Origin: Terriglobus roseus | GTDB lineage: Bacteria; Acidobacteriota; Terriglobia; Terriglobales; Acidobacteriaceae | DNA length: 64,000 bases | Assembly (NCBI RefSeq): GCF_900102185.1 | Contig: NZ_LT629690.1 | Coordinates: 4,340,001-4,404,000, forward strand | Direction of reading: 5' to 3' | In this document: one piece after another, positions 26,196 to 35,943 of the stretch | How the letters are laid out: every line of letters begins with the position of its first letter | How positions within the stretch are numbered: position 1 is the stretch's first letter | Translations under genes and position numbers: made by a program | Notes under the pieces: model-generated | The model's input: the letters and a program-made list of their open reading frames with translations, nothing else | Databases searched by the model: none | What the model was told of the DNA's origin: nothing

Positions 26196-27299
26196 TTAGC
26201 GATTGGATTTCTTGCTGGCCAACGGCGCCGGGTACGCGCTCTTGTGTTTGCGCGGCGCAGGTGCAGGCGGTGGAAGCAGATCAATGCCCTTGCGATGTTC
26301 TTCCACAGCCTTACCCAGAGCGAATTTCAGCGCCTCAATGCCCTCGCCTGTGACGGCAGAGATGGCATAGAAGGGCAGCTTGCGACGCTTCGCGTAGGTC
26401 TGCAGTTTCTTCAGCTTGTCCGGATTGGCAGCATCGATTTTGGCTGCAACGACAATGACAGGTTTGTCTTCCAGGTTGTGGCCGAACTCTTCCAGCTCGC
26501 CGGAGATCACCTTGAAATCTTCCACCGGATCAGGGCGTCCACTGCCGTCGGAAACGTCGACGAGGTGGGCCAGCACGCTGGTGCGCTCAATATGGCGAAG
26601 GAACTGGATACCTAAGCCCGCACCTTGGCTGGCACCTTCAATCAGTCCTGGCATATCCGCAATCACGAACGACAGTTCATGCGGAAAATCGCCAACCTTG
26701 ACCACACCCAGGTTCGGTTCCAGCGTAGTGAAGGCATAGTTCGCAATCTTGGGGCGAGCTGCAGAAAGACGCGAAATCAGCGTCGATTTGCCCACATTGG
26801 GGTAGCCCACAAGGCCGACATCAGCGAGCAGCTTCAGTTCCAGCCGCAGGTGCTTCTCTTCGCCGGGACGACCCAGCTCGTGTTCGCGAGGAGCCTGATG
26901 GGTGCTGGTGGCAAAGTGCTGGTTGCCGCGGCCGCCACGTCCACCTCGAGCCACCACAATCTGTTCGTCCGGGTAGCGGAAGTCATGGAGCAAATCGCCG
27001 GTCTCTTCGTCAAAGACCTGTGTCCCGACCGGTACGGCCAGAATGGTGTGCTCGCCACTGCGACCGCTCATATTGGAGCCTTCGCCGTGGGTGCCGCGGT
27101 CTGCCTTGTGTTCCGGATTGAAGCGGAAATGGACCAGCGTGTTGTGCTTCTCGCTGGAGCGCATGAGGATGTCGCCGCCGTGGCCACCGTCGCCGCCGGA
27201 CGGACCGCCGCGCGGAACGAACTTTTCCCGGCGGAAGGCCATGCAGCCATTGCCGCCGTCCCCTGCCTTTATCCGGATTCTTGCCTCGTCAATAAACAT
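26196..27299 (-). CDS. obg: Obg-family GTPase
   Basis: A 367-residue ribosome-assembly and stress GTPase. The frame opens at 27458, but the family start [16 protein letters not shown] is the ATG at 27299, with AGAGG five bases upstream. Residues 1-159 form the glycine-rich OBG fold ([25 protein letters not shown]). The G domain shows G1 GYPNVGKST (165-173), G3 DMPG (215-218), G4 and G5 SAVTG (314-318). G4 reads AAKID, with Ala where NKxD is usual. The tail is basic and Pro/Ala-rich, without an OCT domain. Obg binds the 50S subunit and is normally essential. It is followed 48 bases later by the cytochrome gene on the same strand. Confidence 0.96.
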   Translation of the reverse strand: MFIDEARIRIKAGDGGNGCMAFRREKFVPRGGPSGGDGGHGGDILMRSSEKHNTLVHFRFNPEHKADRGTHGEGSNMSGRSGEHTILAVPVGTQVFDEETGDLLHDFRYPDEQIVVARGGRGGRGNQHFATSTHQAPREHELGRPGEEKHLRLELKLLADVGLVGYPNVGKSTLISRLSAARPKIANYAFTTLEPNLGVVKVGDFPHELSFVIADMPGLIEGASQGAGLGIQFLRHIERTSVLAHLVDVSDGSGRPDPVEDFKVISGELEEFGHNLEDKPVIVVAAKIDAANPDKLKKLQTYAKRRKLPFYAISAVTGEGIEALKFALGKAVEEHRKGIDLLPPPAPAPRKHKSAYPAPLASKKSNR

Positions 27300-27601
27300 C
27301 TGTGCCTCTACCAGTTTAGTGGATCGCCGCTTTCCGTGCCGAAATGGAACCCGTTTCCCACATCCGTTGCAGACGGAAGGCCTTTTTTTGTGCCTGTTAA
27401 TGGGAGAAAATGGAGGCGCTGGACTACAAACAGCGTCCCCCGCGCGTTCACGTTCCATTGACAGTGATCTGCCAGACTCAGAGGGGACTTTTCGCAGAGG
27501 GCCTCAGAGTTCCACTTACGCCCCGCAAAATCATCCGCAAGACCCTGCCGGCAACCGATTCGGTGGGTACATTAACGGACCAATTTTCAGGAGACTTTTC
27601 G
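27300..27601. other. Intergenic region between obg and a receptor gene
   Basis: Divergent promoter region. A TTGACA hexamer at about 27458 has no matching -10 at the right distance. The ribosome binding site AGGAG of the receptor gene lies at its right end. I see no further gene or repeat. Confidence 0.55.
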
Positions 27602-30600
27602 ATGCAAATGAATCCCCTCCGCAGCCTTGCGCTCGCGGCAGTACTTATGTCTGGAACGGTGATTGGCGCTTTTGCGCAGTCGGCCGTCGACGGCGCAGTA
27701 GGCGGAATTATCCATGACCCCAGCGGCGCAGTTGTTCCCGGGGCAGAGATTACCGTCACCAACAACGGCACTTCAGCCGCGCAGACCGTCAAGGCTGACG
27801 ATCAGGGCTACTTCCGCGCAATCCATCTTCAGCCCGGCACCTACACAGTGGAAGTCACCTCCGCAGGCTTCGGCGCATATAAGTCAACAGCCGTCGTGGT
27901 GCAGGTTGGTCTGTTGACCAATGTGGATGCAAGCCTTGCTGCTGCGGGCACCAGCACTGAAGTGACAGTGACCTCGGAAGTTCCGGCCATCAACACCACC
28001 TCGCCGGACTTCAACAGCGTCATCGAACAGCACGTTCTGCAGAACCTGCCGGTGAACAACTATCGCTGGTCCAGCTACGCTGCTCTCACGCCGGGCGTGG
28101 TTTCGAACTCTGACGGCTTCGGTCTGTTGAGCTTCCGCGGCCAGAGCGTATTGCAGAACAACATCACCATTGACGGCGCTGACGACAACCAGGCCTTCTT
28201 CGCGGAAGAGCGCGGACGTACGCGTGCTGGTTACTCCACGGCGCAGAGCGCAGTGCAGGAATTTCAGGTAAACACCTCTAACTACACGGTGGAATACGGC
28301 CGTGCGGTGGGTGGCGTAGTTAACTCCGTCACCAAGAGCGGTACGAACCAGTTCCACGGCGAACTGTACTTCCGCGATCGTGACGCTGGTTGGGGTTCGA
28401 AGTCCCCGACGACGCAGCTCACCACCGTCACCTCCTCTGGCCCTGTCACGAACGTGATCAAGCCGAAGGATTGGCGTAAACAGTTTGGTGGCGCCGTAAG
28501 CGGTCCCATCATCAAGGACAAGCTGTTCTTCCTGCTTGCCATCGATAAGTTCAAGCGCAACTTCCCCGGAACGGGCGTTGCCAGCAGCCCCGCTACGTTC
28601 TTTGCGACTCCTGATGCAGCTCTGCCCACCGGCAAGACCTGCAATGGCACAGGTACTGCGGCTCCCAGCGCGGCAGATGCCAGCAACTGCACCCTGGCGC
28701 TGAACTACCTTGGTAGCTACACCCAGTACGCAAATGCAGTCCCGCTGTACAACAGTGGTCTCACGGCGCTGAACACCATGCTCGGCCCTGTGCCCCGTAC
28801 TGGCGATCAGAACATCTTCTTCCCGAAGATCGATTGGCAGATCAACGGCCGTAACCATGCCACTTTTGAAGTCAATCGCCTGAACTGGGCGTCTCCCGCC
28901 GGCATTCAAACGCAGGCCACCAACACCTACGGCACGCGTTCCTTCGGTGATGACTTTGTGAAGCTCACCTTCGGCGTGGCCAAGCTGGACACCACCATCA
29001 CTAGCAACCTCGTCAACGAAGTGCGTTACCAGTACGGCCGCGACTTCGAGTACGAGTTTGCTCAGACTCCAGCTACAAGTTACGAGCAGAACTACATCAA
29101 CCGCGCTCGTGGCGGCAGCTATACCAACCCGTTTGGCCTGCCCCCGAACGTCTTCATCACCAATGGCTTCAACTTCGGTACGCAGACCTTCCTGCAGCGT
29201 CAGCGCTATCCCGATGAGCGCCGTTGGCAGGTGGCCGACACCGCCAACTGGACACACGGTTCGCACAACGTGAAGTTCGGTATGGATTATCTGCACACCT
29301 ACGATCTGAGCCAGAACCTGCGCAGCCAGTTCGGTAGCTACAGCTACTCCACCGTGGGCCAGTACCTGGGCGATTGGTACAACGGTCAGAGCACCGACCC
29401 CACCGTCTACAACAAGGCGAAGAACTACTCGTCCTACCAGCAGGCCTTTGGTCCCACGGCATTCGACTTCGTCACGCACGACATCGGTATCTTCGCGCAG
29501 GATGAGTGGAAGGCTACTCCGAACCTCAGCATCACCTATGGCCTTCGTTACGAGCTGCAGCTCTTCCCACAGCCCTATGCAGGTCTTCCTGTCACGGGTG
29601 GCAGCTTTGGCACCAACGCCATCGCCCAGACCGGTGTAATGCCGTCGGATAAGAACAACATCGCTCCGCGCGTTGGCTTTGCATGGGATCCGTTCGGTGA
29701 CGGCAAGACCAGCGTGCGCGGTGGATTCGGCCTCTTCTTTGGCCGCACCATCAACTCCACCATTTACAGCGCGCTGACCTCCACGGGTAATGCAACGCAG
29801 ATAAATGGTGTGCCGGCATCGCAGCTCACCTTCAACTACACCTCCACGCAGAGCGGTGCACCGTCTTACCCGGCGGTCATCTCCAGCGTAGGTTCGGCTG
29901 GTGCAGCTCCTGCTTCCACCTACTTCGCAAAGGGATTCCAGAACCCCTACTCGGAGCAGTTTGATCTCTCCATCCAGCGCACGATTGGCTGGAGAACGAC
30001 CATCGGCGCCAGCTACATCGGTGCACTTGGCCGCTCGATGCCGAACTTCGTGGATGCCAACCTGCCCACTCCGACAACGACTGTGACTTACACCGTTGCG
30101 GACACCACCGGCAAGGGACCCTTGCCGAACGGCAGCAAGGTCACCACACGCTTCTATGCCAAGGGTGCTACGGGCACTGTGGCAGCGGGCGTGAATGGTC
30201 CTAACGCTTACGCAAGCAGCCAGCGCCCCAACCCCGTGTTCGGTGCGGTGACGGCGATTGTCAGCAATGCCAGCTCCAGCTATCACGGTGTGGTTCTGGA
30301 AGCGAAGCATCAGCTCACAAACGGTCTGTCGTTCAGTGTGAACTACACCTACTCGCACGCGTTGGATAACGGTGTGAACGGCACCACGTTCACCAGCGCA
30401 AACGCTTACACCGATCCGTTGAACCCATCAGCTGACTACGGCAACTCTGATAACAACGTGCCTCAGCGTCTCGTGATGTACGCCGTCTATCAAACGCCGA
30501 AGTTTGTTCACGGTCCCCTTGGTCTGCTCACGAACGCATGGGAAATCTCCCCGAGCTTCGCAGCGCAGAGCGGTCTGCCTTACTCGCTGGCAAGCAGCGG

Positions 30601-30982
30601 TACGCCGACCACAGCACTGGGCGATAACGGTTCCTCGCTGTCAGCTATCGGTGGTGGTATCAACGGTTCCAACGGCGCGTTCCGTATCGCGAACATTGGA
30701 CGCAATACTTACAAGCTTCCCCGCACCATGGTGGCTGACCTTCGTCTGAGCAAGCGCTTCGTGATCCACGAAGGCATGGATGTTGAGCTGCTGGGTGAGA
30801 GCTTCAACATCGCGAACCACTACAACATCACCGGCGTAACCACGACCGGCTACACCATCGCCACCAGTGCAACGGCCAACACGCTGACCTACAGCTCCGC
30901 GTTTGGTACCCGCACCTCGGTGAACAGCAACCTGGCTTACAGCCCGCGCCAGATCCAGTTGGGAGCGAAGTTCCACTTCTAA
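27602..30982 (+). CDS. Oar-like TonB-dependent receptor
   Basis: A 1126-residue outer-membrane receptor. The frame is open from 27410, but the ATG at 27602 has AGGAG eight bases upstream and starts a signal peptide (MQMNPLRSLALAAV, cleavage after AFAQ). The carboxypeptidase-regulatory-like domain spans about residues 25-110 (GGIIHDPSGAVVPGAEITVTN). Plug motifs follow (NNITIDGADDNQAFF, GRAVGGVVNSVTKSGTNQFHGELY). A long barrel ends in LGAKFHF with a terminal Phe. It probably takes up a polymer or peptide ligand that cannot be named. It is followed by its own terminator and then by a second receptor gene in the same direction, so the two are separate transcripts despite lying in tandem. Confidence 0.93.
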   Translation: MQMNPLRSLALAAVLMSGTVIGAFAQSAVDGAVGGIIHDPSGAVVPGAEITVTNNGTSAAQTVKADDQGYFRAIHLQPGTYTVEVTSAGFGAYKSTAVVVQVGLLTNVDASLAAAGTSTEVTVTSEVPAINTTSPDFNSVIEQHVLQNLPVNNYRWSSYAALTPGVVSNSDGFGLLSFRGQSVLQNNITIDGADDNQAFFAEERGRTRAGYSTAQSAVQEFQVNTSNYTVEYGRAVGGVVNSVTKSGTNQFHGELYFRDRDAGWGSKSPTTQLTTVTSSGPVTNVIKPKDWRKQFGGAVSGPIIKDKLFFLLAIDKFKRNFPGTGVASSPATFFATPDAALPTGKTCNGTGTAAPSAADASNCTLALNYLGSYTQYANAVPLYNSGLTALNTMLGPVPRTGDQNIFFPKIDWQINGRNHATFEVNRLNWASPAGIQTQATNTYGTRSFGDDFVKLTFGVAKLDTTITSNLVNEVRYQYGRDFEYEFAQTPATSYEQNYINRARGGSYTNPFGLPPNVFITNGFNFGTQTFLQRQRYPDERRWQVADTANWTHGSHNVKFGMDYLHTYDLSQNLRSQFGSYSYSTVGQYLGDWYNGQSTDPTVYNKAKNYSSYQQAFGPTAFDFVTHDIGIFAQDEWKATPNLSITYGLRYELQLFPQPYAGLPVTGGSFGTNAIAQTGVMPSDKNNIAPRVGFAWDPFGDGKTSVRGGFGLFFGRTINSTIYSALTSTGNATQINGVPASQLTFNYTSTQSGAPSYPAVISSVGSAGAAPASTYFAKGFQNPYSEQFDLSIQRTIGWRTTIGASYIGALGRSMPNFVDANLPTPTTTVTYTVADTTGKGPLPNGSKVTTRFYAKGATGTVAAGVNGPNAYASSQRPNPVFGAVTAIVSNASSSYHGVVLEAKHQLTNGLSFSVNYTYSHALDNGVNGTTFTSANAYTDPLNPSADYGNSDNNVPQRLVMYAVYQTPKFVHGPLGLLTNAWEISPSFAAQSGLPYSLASSGTPTTALGDNGSSLSAIGGGINGSNGAFRIANIGRNTYKLPRTMVADLRLSKRFVIHEGMDVELLGESFNIANHYNITGVTTTGYTIATSATANTLTYSSAFGTRTSVNSNLAYSPRQIQLGAKFHF

Positions 30983-31000
30983 CGCTGGATCGTTGTATGC

Positions 31001-31037
31001 GAAGGGGCGACGGTGAGAACCGTCGCCCTTCATTTTT
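31001..31037 (+). terminator. Terminator after the receptor gene
   Basis: Stem GAAGGGGCGACGGT (31001-31014) with ACCGTCGCCCTTC (31019-31031), one bulged G, loop GAGA, followed by ATTTTTGCC. Confidence 0.85.
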
Positions 31038-31106
31038 GCCCGCACTATTTTGCGTTTTAACGATAAAACCGCTACGCTGCGGAAATCCGAATTTTGTTAT
31101 GTAGAC

Positions 31107-31132
31107 GCTCCTCCAGACAAGACAGGAGGAGC
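31107..31132 (+). other. Stem-loop in the leader of the second receptor gene
   Basis: Arms GCTCCTCC (31107-31114) and GGAGGAGC (31125-31132) with a 10-base loop, about 90 bases before the likely start at 31221. It could be a leader hairpin or a protein-binding dyad. Confidence 0.45.
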
Positions 31133-31220
31133 TCAGCAGTAGTGCCTTTGTTCTCGCAGTAGTGTGTTCCGAAGAAGATGACCGTATGCTTCAGCGTGCG
31201 GTTGCGGAGTACTGTTTCGT

Positions 31221-34200
31221 TTGCTCGGTTTGTCTCGCATCACTGCCCTCCTCCATCCACGCCAAACGTTCACCGCGTTGCTGCTGAGTCTCGCCACCGT
31301 CCCTATTGCCATGGCGCAGGACGCATCCACCGGCGCATTGAACGGCAGTGTGCACGATCCCTCTGGCGCCGCGATTTCCGCCGTTACGATCACTTTGCGC
31401 GATGTACATACGGGCCAACAGCGCACATTGCAATCGGATCGTCTGGGTGAGTTTTTCTTTCCATCGCTCACACCCGGAAGTTACGTGCTTTCCGCTGCGG
31501 CTACAGGATTCAATCCTTTGCAGATCAACGCGGTGGATGTAGCTGTCGGCAAGACAACCCGCCTCATTCCGCAAATGCAGATTGGTCGAGTGGTTCAGAC
31601 AGTGGAAGTCACCGCATCTCCTGCGCTGGCGTTTGATTCTCCATTGAATGCAAATCTGTCACCGCAACAGTTGCAGATGCTTCCGCTGGATGGGCGTAGA
31701 TTCCAATCACTGGCAGTACTCACACCGCTGGTCGCAGCGGAAGATGCGGATGTAGTGCTGAATCCCGCAGAAGAGAGCGCCCCTGAAGCAATTGGAGACA
31801 CCGACAACGCGCGGCTTTCCATTCGTGCTCAAGACCCTGCGCTGAACCGCTTCACTCTGGATGGTGCGGACCACACACGTCAGTTTGATATGCAGCCACG
31901 GGGTGGCAGCGCGCTTCCTTTCACCATCACGCAGGAAGCAGTGCAGGAGTTCGGCGTGCGCGCCGTGGCCGATGCAGATTCCTCGCAACCTCATGGAGCG
32001 GGCGGAGCACTGCGAACCATCACACGTCGCGGTGGTGAGAAGATTCACGGCTCAGCGTTCTTCCTGATACGCAACAGCGCGGGCAATGCAGCGAACCCCT
32101 TCAGCACCACGACTCGTTATAACAATGGATTACCCACGACGACGTTGGTGAAACCGCGCGATCAACGTGAACAATTCGGTGGCTCCCTCGGCGGAAAACT
32201 GGGGCTCCGTGGCGTGTATGGTTTCGTCGCAATGGATGGCCAGCGCAGAAGCTTCCCTGCGATCTCCAGTCCGTCAGACAGCGTGTTTTACTCGCTGACA
32301 GCGGTGCAACTCGCTTTGTTAGCGAACCGTGGCGTCAGCACGACTGCGATCACGAAAGGTCTTGCGTACATCGACAGTCTGAGCGGCACGCTGGATCGCC
32401 ACGCGAATGAGGTGTCACTCTTTCCCCGGCTGGATTGGGATACGGCACGCAGCAACACCTCGGCGCAGTGGAACCGCGTGCGTTTCGATTCTGCTGCAGG
32501 ACAGAACGCTTTGCCGGTAGTGGCTCGTGGACGCGGCAGCATCGGCAGTGTTCGCACCGAAGGCGATGACGTTCTGCTACACACAACCGTGATGCTGCAT
32601 CCGCGATGGAGTGTGGATGCGCGCATCGGCTACAGCCGCGACGTGACCTACGCCGAATCACCAACACCATTGCCACAGGAACCGCACACGGGCCCAGGCG
32701 GTAGCGCTCCGCAGGTGGATCTGTCTGATGCGTTCTCGTTTGGCAGCGCGCCTGTAACGGGCCTGCGCAGACTTCCTGATGAACGCAATGCAGAGGCCGG
32801 AATTGCATTGCAATTCCATGGACGTGCGCACCAGGCGAGTGTGGGCACATCGCTGATTGCATCGGACGAGCGCATCGCTGGAAGCGAAGCGAACAACGGT
32901 CGCTATCTCTATGCCAACTCCACCGCATCGGGACACGCGGGTTCGCTGGTGGATTTCCTCACGGACTACACTTACAACTCTGCCAACTATCCGAATGGCG
33001 GCTGCCCATCGGTCTATTCGCAGCCGCATTACTTCTGCTTCTCCAACTTCACGCAGACGTTCGGCAATGTTCCAGAAACGCATTTCCATACAGCGGAGTG
33101 GAGTGCGTTTGTTTCGGATCGCTGGCGTGTGACACCACGACTGCACATCAATGCAGGTGCGCGTTACGAGTGGAATCGCCTGCCTCCGCCACAGCATCCG
33201 AATGCAAGCATCGACGCGGTCTTCGGCGGCTTTGCAGCTACCCAGACCATGCCCTCAGACACCAACAACCTCGCGCCATTCGCAGGCATCTCGTATGCGC
33301 CCACTAGCAGCACGGTGGTGCGTGTGGCGTATGGATTTCAGTTCTCCAGCATCCCCGGCACCACGATTCAGCGTGCGCTTGCGAACACGGCACAGACCGC
33401 AAGCCAGACACAGCTTCGCATCACCCCGCGCACCATCATTGATCCAGCGTGCGCTTCGTATGGAACGAACTTTGGCTATCCCGCAACCTACACTTGCACG
33501 CCGTTCGGGCCATTAGCGAGTGTTGGTGCAGCGTGGGTCTTTTCACGTTCGTTTCAGATGCCCGCAGCTCAGACAGCAGAGTTGTCAGTATCTCAGCAAC
33601 TAGGTATTCGAACGAATATCTCTGGCAGCTACATCCTTGCATTGAGCCGCGAACTGACGGACACCGTCGATCTCAACATCGCTCCGTCAACATCCAATCT
33701 TGCATTCCGCATTGTGCGCAATGGCGGCGAAGCGGGCGTAAGTGGTGGGGAGGTGTTTCATGTGCCGCTGTACACCGCGCGCAAGACATCCGCATTTGGT
33801 CCGGTGACCGGAATCCTGTCAGATGGCAACGGAACGTATCACGCGATGGCGTTGACGCTGCAGCACCAAACACCGCGCACACTTACACTGCGCGCGTCTT
33901 GGACGTACAGCAAATCATTGGACACAGTGCGCACTGGCCCAACGGCCAGCAATGAGAATGCGCACTTCGATCCGTACAGCCCGTTGTACGATCGTGCACC
34001 ATCGAACTTCGATCATCGTCATCGCGTAACGATGCTCGCGGTGTGGCAGCCGCGCGTAAACAGCACTCATGCAGTGTTACGGCATGTTGCGAACGGATGG
34101 TCAGTCTCACCTGTGCTTCTGTTCCAGAGCGGACGACCCTACAGTTACAACCTCTCCGGCGGCTCATCGTTGCCAGGCGGTCGTGAGAGTTTGAACAGCT

Positions 34201-34556
34201 CCGGCGGTGCGAATTACCTGCCCAGTGTGGGCCGTAATACGTTGCGACTACCGTGGACCGAGAATGTCGATCTCAGTCTGTCGCGTGCCTTTGCGATGAT
34301 GCATGATCGTGCGCACCTGCAACTGATGATGCAGGCGTACAACCTGATGAATCACGTGAACGTGACCACCGTGGAGCAGCGCGCATTCCTTGTCGGATCA
34401 GCAGGCGTGGATGGCGTGGTGCCGCTTACATTTCAGGATGCCGCAACGATTGCAGCAGAGGGTGTAACAGGCAAGCCCTTCGGCATGGCGAGCCAGTCAG
34501 CAAACTCTCCCACGCGCGAACGTCGCCTGCAGGCCGGTTTGCGATTTGAGTGGTAG
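31221..34556 (+). CDS. Oar-like TonB-dependent receptor
   Basis: A 1111-residue receptor. No ATG fits the start; the TTG at 31221 gives a signal peptide (basic HPRQ, then TALLLSLATV, cleavage after AMAQ). GCGGAG lies 11 bases upstream, so the start is less sure than in the sister genes. The carboxypeptidase-regulatory-like domain covers about residues 35-115 (GSVHDPSGAAISAVTITLRD). A plug-like region follows (NRFTLDGADHTRQFD, GAGGALRTITRRGGEKIHGSAF), then the barrel, ending in LRFEW. The terminal aromatic is Trp instead of the usual Phe. It converges on the GH27 gene and shares a large hairpin with it. A galactoside-related ligand is possible from that neighbour but unsupported otherwise. Confidence 0.9.
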   Translation: MLGLSRITALLHPRQTFTALLLSLATVPIAMAQDASTGALNGSVHDPSGAAISAVTITLRDVHTGQQRTLQSDRLGEFFFPSLTPGSYVLSAAATGFNPLQINAVDVAVGKTTRLIPQMQIGRVVQTVEVTASPALAFDSPLNANLSPQQLQMLPLDGRRFQSLAVLTPLVAAEDADVVLNPAEESAPEAIGDTDNARLSIRAQDPALNRFTLDGADHTRQFDMQPRGGSALPFTITQEAVQEFGVRAVADADSSQPHGAGGALRTITRRGGEKIHGSAFFLIRNSAGNAANPFSTTTRYNNGLPTTTLVKPRDQREQFGGSLGGKLGLRGVYGFVAMDGQRRSFPAISSPSDSVFYSLTAVQLALLANRGVSTTAITKGLAYIDSLSGTLDRHANEVSLFPRLDWDTARSNTSAQWNRVRFDSAAGQNALPVVARGRGSIGSVRTEGDDVLLHTTVMLHPRWSVDARIGYSRDVTYAESPTPLPQEPHTGPGGSAPQVDLSDAFSFGSAPVTGLRRLPDERNAEAGIALQFHGRAHQASVGTSLIASDERIAGSEANNGRYLYANSTASGHAGSLVDFLTDYTYNSANYPNGGCPSVYSQPHYFCFSNFTQTFGNVPETHFHTAEWSAFVSDRWRVTPRLHINAGARYEWNRLPPPQHPNASIDAVFGGFAATQTMPSDTNNLAPFAGISYAPTSSTVVRVAYGFQFSSIPGTTIQRALANTAQTASQTQLRITPRTIIDPACASYGTNFGYPATYTCTPFGPLASVGAAWVFSRSFQMPAAQTAELSVSQQLGIRTNISGSYILALSRELTDTVDLNIAPSTSNLAFRIVRNGGEAGVSGGEVFHVPLYTARKTSAFGPVTGILSDGNGTYHAMALTLQHQTPRTLTLRASWTYSKSLDTVRTGPTASNENAHFDPYSPLYDRAPSNFDHRHRVTMLAVWQPRVNSTHAVLRHVANGWSVSPVLLFQSGRPYSYNLSGGSSLPGGRESLNSSGGANYLPSVGRNTLRLPWTENVDLSLSRAFAMMHDRAHLQLMMQAYNLMNHVNVTTVEQRAFLVGSAGVDGVVPLTFQDAATIAAEGVTGKPFGMASQSANSPTRERRLQAGLRFEW

Positions 34557-34570
34557 AGCGCAATGGTGAA

Positions 34571-34619
34571 GGCCCGTCATCCAGAGCGAAGCATGTCGCT
34601 TCGTTGTGGATGACGGGCC
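34571..34619. terminator. Long bidirectional terminator hairpin
   Basis: Outer arms GGCCCGTCATCC (34571-34582) and GGATGACGGGCC (34608-34619) enclose an inner stem CGAAGC/GCTTCG. It lies between two convergent genes ending at 34556 and 34640. Confidence 0.85.
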
Positions 34620-34639
34620 AATATTGAATCAGCTTGAAA

Positions 34640-35836
34640 CTACTTCGAGAAGCGAAGCAGCAACATCTGGTGACGCTTCAGCGAGTACTTGTAGTCGTCC
34701 TTGATTGCGCCAAGATCCTTTGCATTCCAGATATCGTGCGCCTTCATGCCCGGCTTCACGCCTGCTTCCTTGAGGTGGAGGCCAATGCCGCGTACAAAGT
34801 TTTCATCCTCGCCAAAGTTGATGACCGCCAGCGCCACACCACCGTCTGCCAGCGGCCGCGACCAGATTTCGATTGGTCCTTCCTGGTAAACACGCTCGGC
34901 CTGCTTGCCCAGCTTGTCCTGGTTGATTGCAACGACTTCGCGATTGGTCAGGATGCCAGTGACCTCTGGCGTCAGCTGCGTCAGGTTGTTGCCTGCCAAC
35001 AGAGGTGCAGCCAGCATGGCCCACATACCCATGTGCGCGCGGTTCTCATCTGGCGTCAGCTTGCCATTGCCGACTTCGAGCATGTCGGGGTCGTTCCAGT
35101 GGCCGGGGCCAGCGTACTTGCCCAATCCAATCTGCGTCTTTGCAATGAGCGCGATTGAGGCCCAGTTTGCCTGCACATCGCCCGTGGTGCGCCACAGGTT
35201 CGCGCCCACGGACGGTCCCCACTGCCACACGGAATCAAATCCGTACTGGCACAGGCTGTAGACGATGGGACGGCCAGTCTTCAGCAGCGCCTGGTGCATT
35301 TTCTCGTAGGCTTCCTGCATCATCTGGTTCTGCTTCAGCTTGTCATCCGGAGCCTTGCTTTTCATCTCCTTGCCGAAGCCGCAGAGATCGTACTTGAGGT
35401 AATCGATACCCCAAGACGCATAGAGGTCAGCATCCTGCTGCTCATGGCCCAGGCTGCCTTCGTACTTAGCGCAGGTCTGGTCGCCAGGGCTGGAGTAAAT
35501 GCCCAGCTTCAGGCCCTTGCTGTGCACGTAGTCGGCCAGCGCCTTCATGTCCGGGAACTTCTCGTTGGTGTGTAGAACGCCGCTCGCGTCGCGCTTACCT
35601 TCCCACGTATCGTCAATGTTCACGTACACATAGCCCGCATCGCGCATGCCGCTGGAGACGATGAGATCTGCTGCGGCCTTAACGTCATCCTGAGTCACCT
35701 TGCCGGCGAACCAGTTCCACGAGTTCCATCCCATAGGCGGTGTGGCCGCCAGCGTGGTCTGTGCTGCGGGTTTGGTCTGCGCCACCGCAGACAGAGAAAG
35801 TGCAGAAGCAAGCAAGGCAAAGGCAATACGTCGCAT
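34640..35836 (-). CDS. Secreted GH27 alpha-galactosidase
   Basis: A 398-residue exo-enzyme that releases terminal alpha-linked galactose. The ATG at 35836 starts a signal peptide (MRRIAFALLASALSLSAVAQ); the frame continues to 35902 but adds nothing signal-like. The ribosome binding site is poor, with GAGG about 16 bases away. Family blocks are PPMGWNSWNWF, YVNIDDTW, LGIYSSPGDQTC, and the nucleophile D150 in YLKYDLCGFG. The acid/base is D220 in LWRTTGDVQANW, then GPGHWNDPDML. A C-terminal beta-sandwich (about 310-398) completes the usual two-domain form. It is divergent from galK-galT, so freed galactose can go straight to the Leloir enzymes. Confidence 0.94.
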   Translation of the reverse strand: MRRIAFALLASALSLSAVAQTKPAAQTTLAATPPMGWNSWNWFAGKVTQDDVKAAADLIVSSGMRDAGYVYVNIDDTWEGKRDASGVLHTNEKFPDMKALADYVHSKGLKLGIYSSPGDQTCAKYEGSLGHEQQDADLYASWGIDYLKYDLCGFGKEMKSKAPDDKLKQNQMMQEAYEKMHQALLKTGRPIVYSLCQYGFDSVWQWGPSVGANLWRTTGDVQANWASIALIAKTQIGLGKYAGPGHWNDPDMLEVGNGKLTPDENRAHMGMWAMLAAPLLAGNNLTQLTPEVTGILTNREVVAINQDKLGKQAERVYQEGPIEIWSRPLADGGVALAVINFGEDENFVRGIGLHLKEAGVKPGMKAHDIWNAKDLGAIKDDYKYSLKRHQMLLLRFSK

Positions 35837-35943
35837 AGAATTTTTTTGAGACCTCAGAATCAGGTGGTCGAGCTGCGCAGAAAAGCATACATCGGTTTGC
35901 ATTACAGAATCGCCAAGCTATGCTGCGGAGAGAGGTTTAGCGT

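Noticed and set aside
27458-27490. TTGACA near 27458 as the promoter of the receptor gene at 27.6 kb
   Set aside because: No acceptable -10 hexamer 16-19 bases downstream.
27884-30358. 824-residue open frame antisense to the receptor at 27.6-31.0 kb
   Set aside because: It is the complement of a well-supported receptor gene, with Val/Gly/Arg-biased composition and no domain. Long antisense frames are expected in GC-rich genes.
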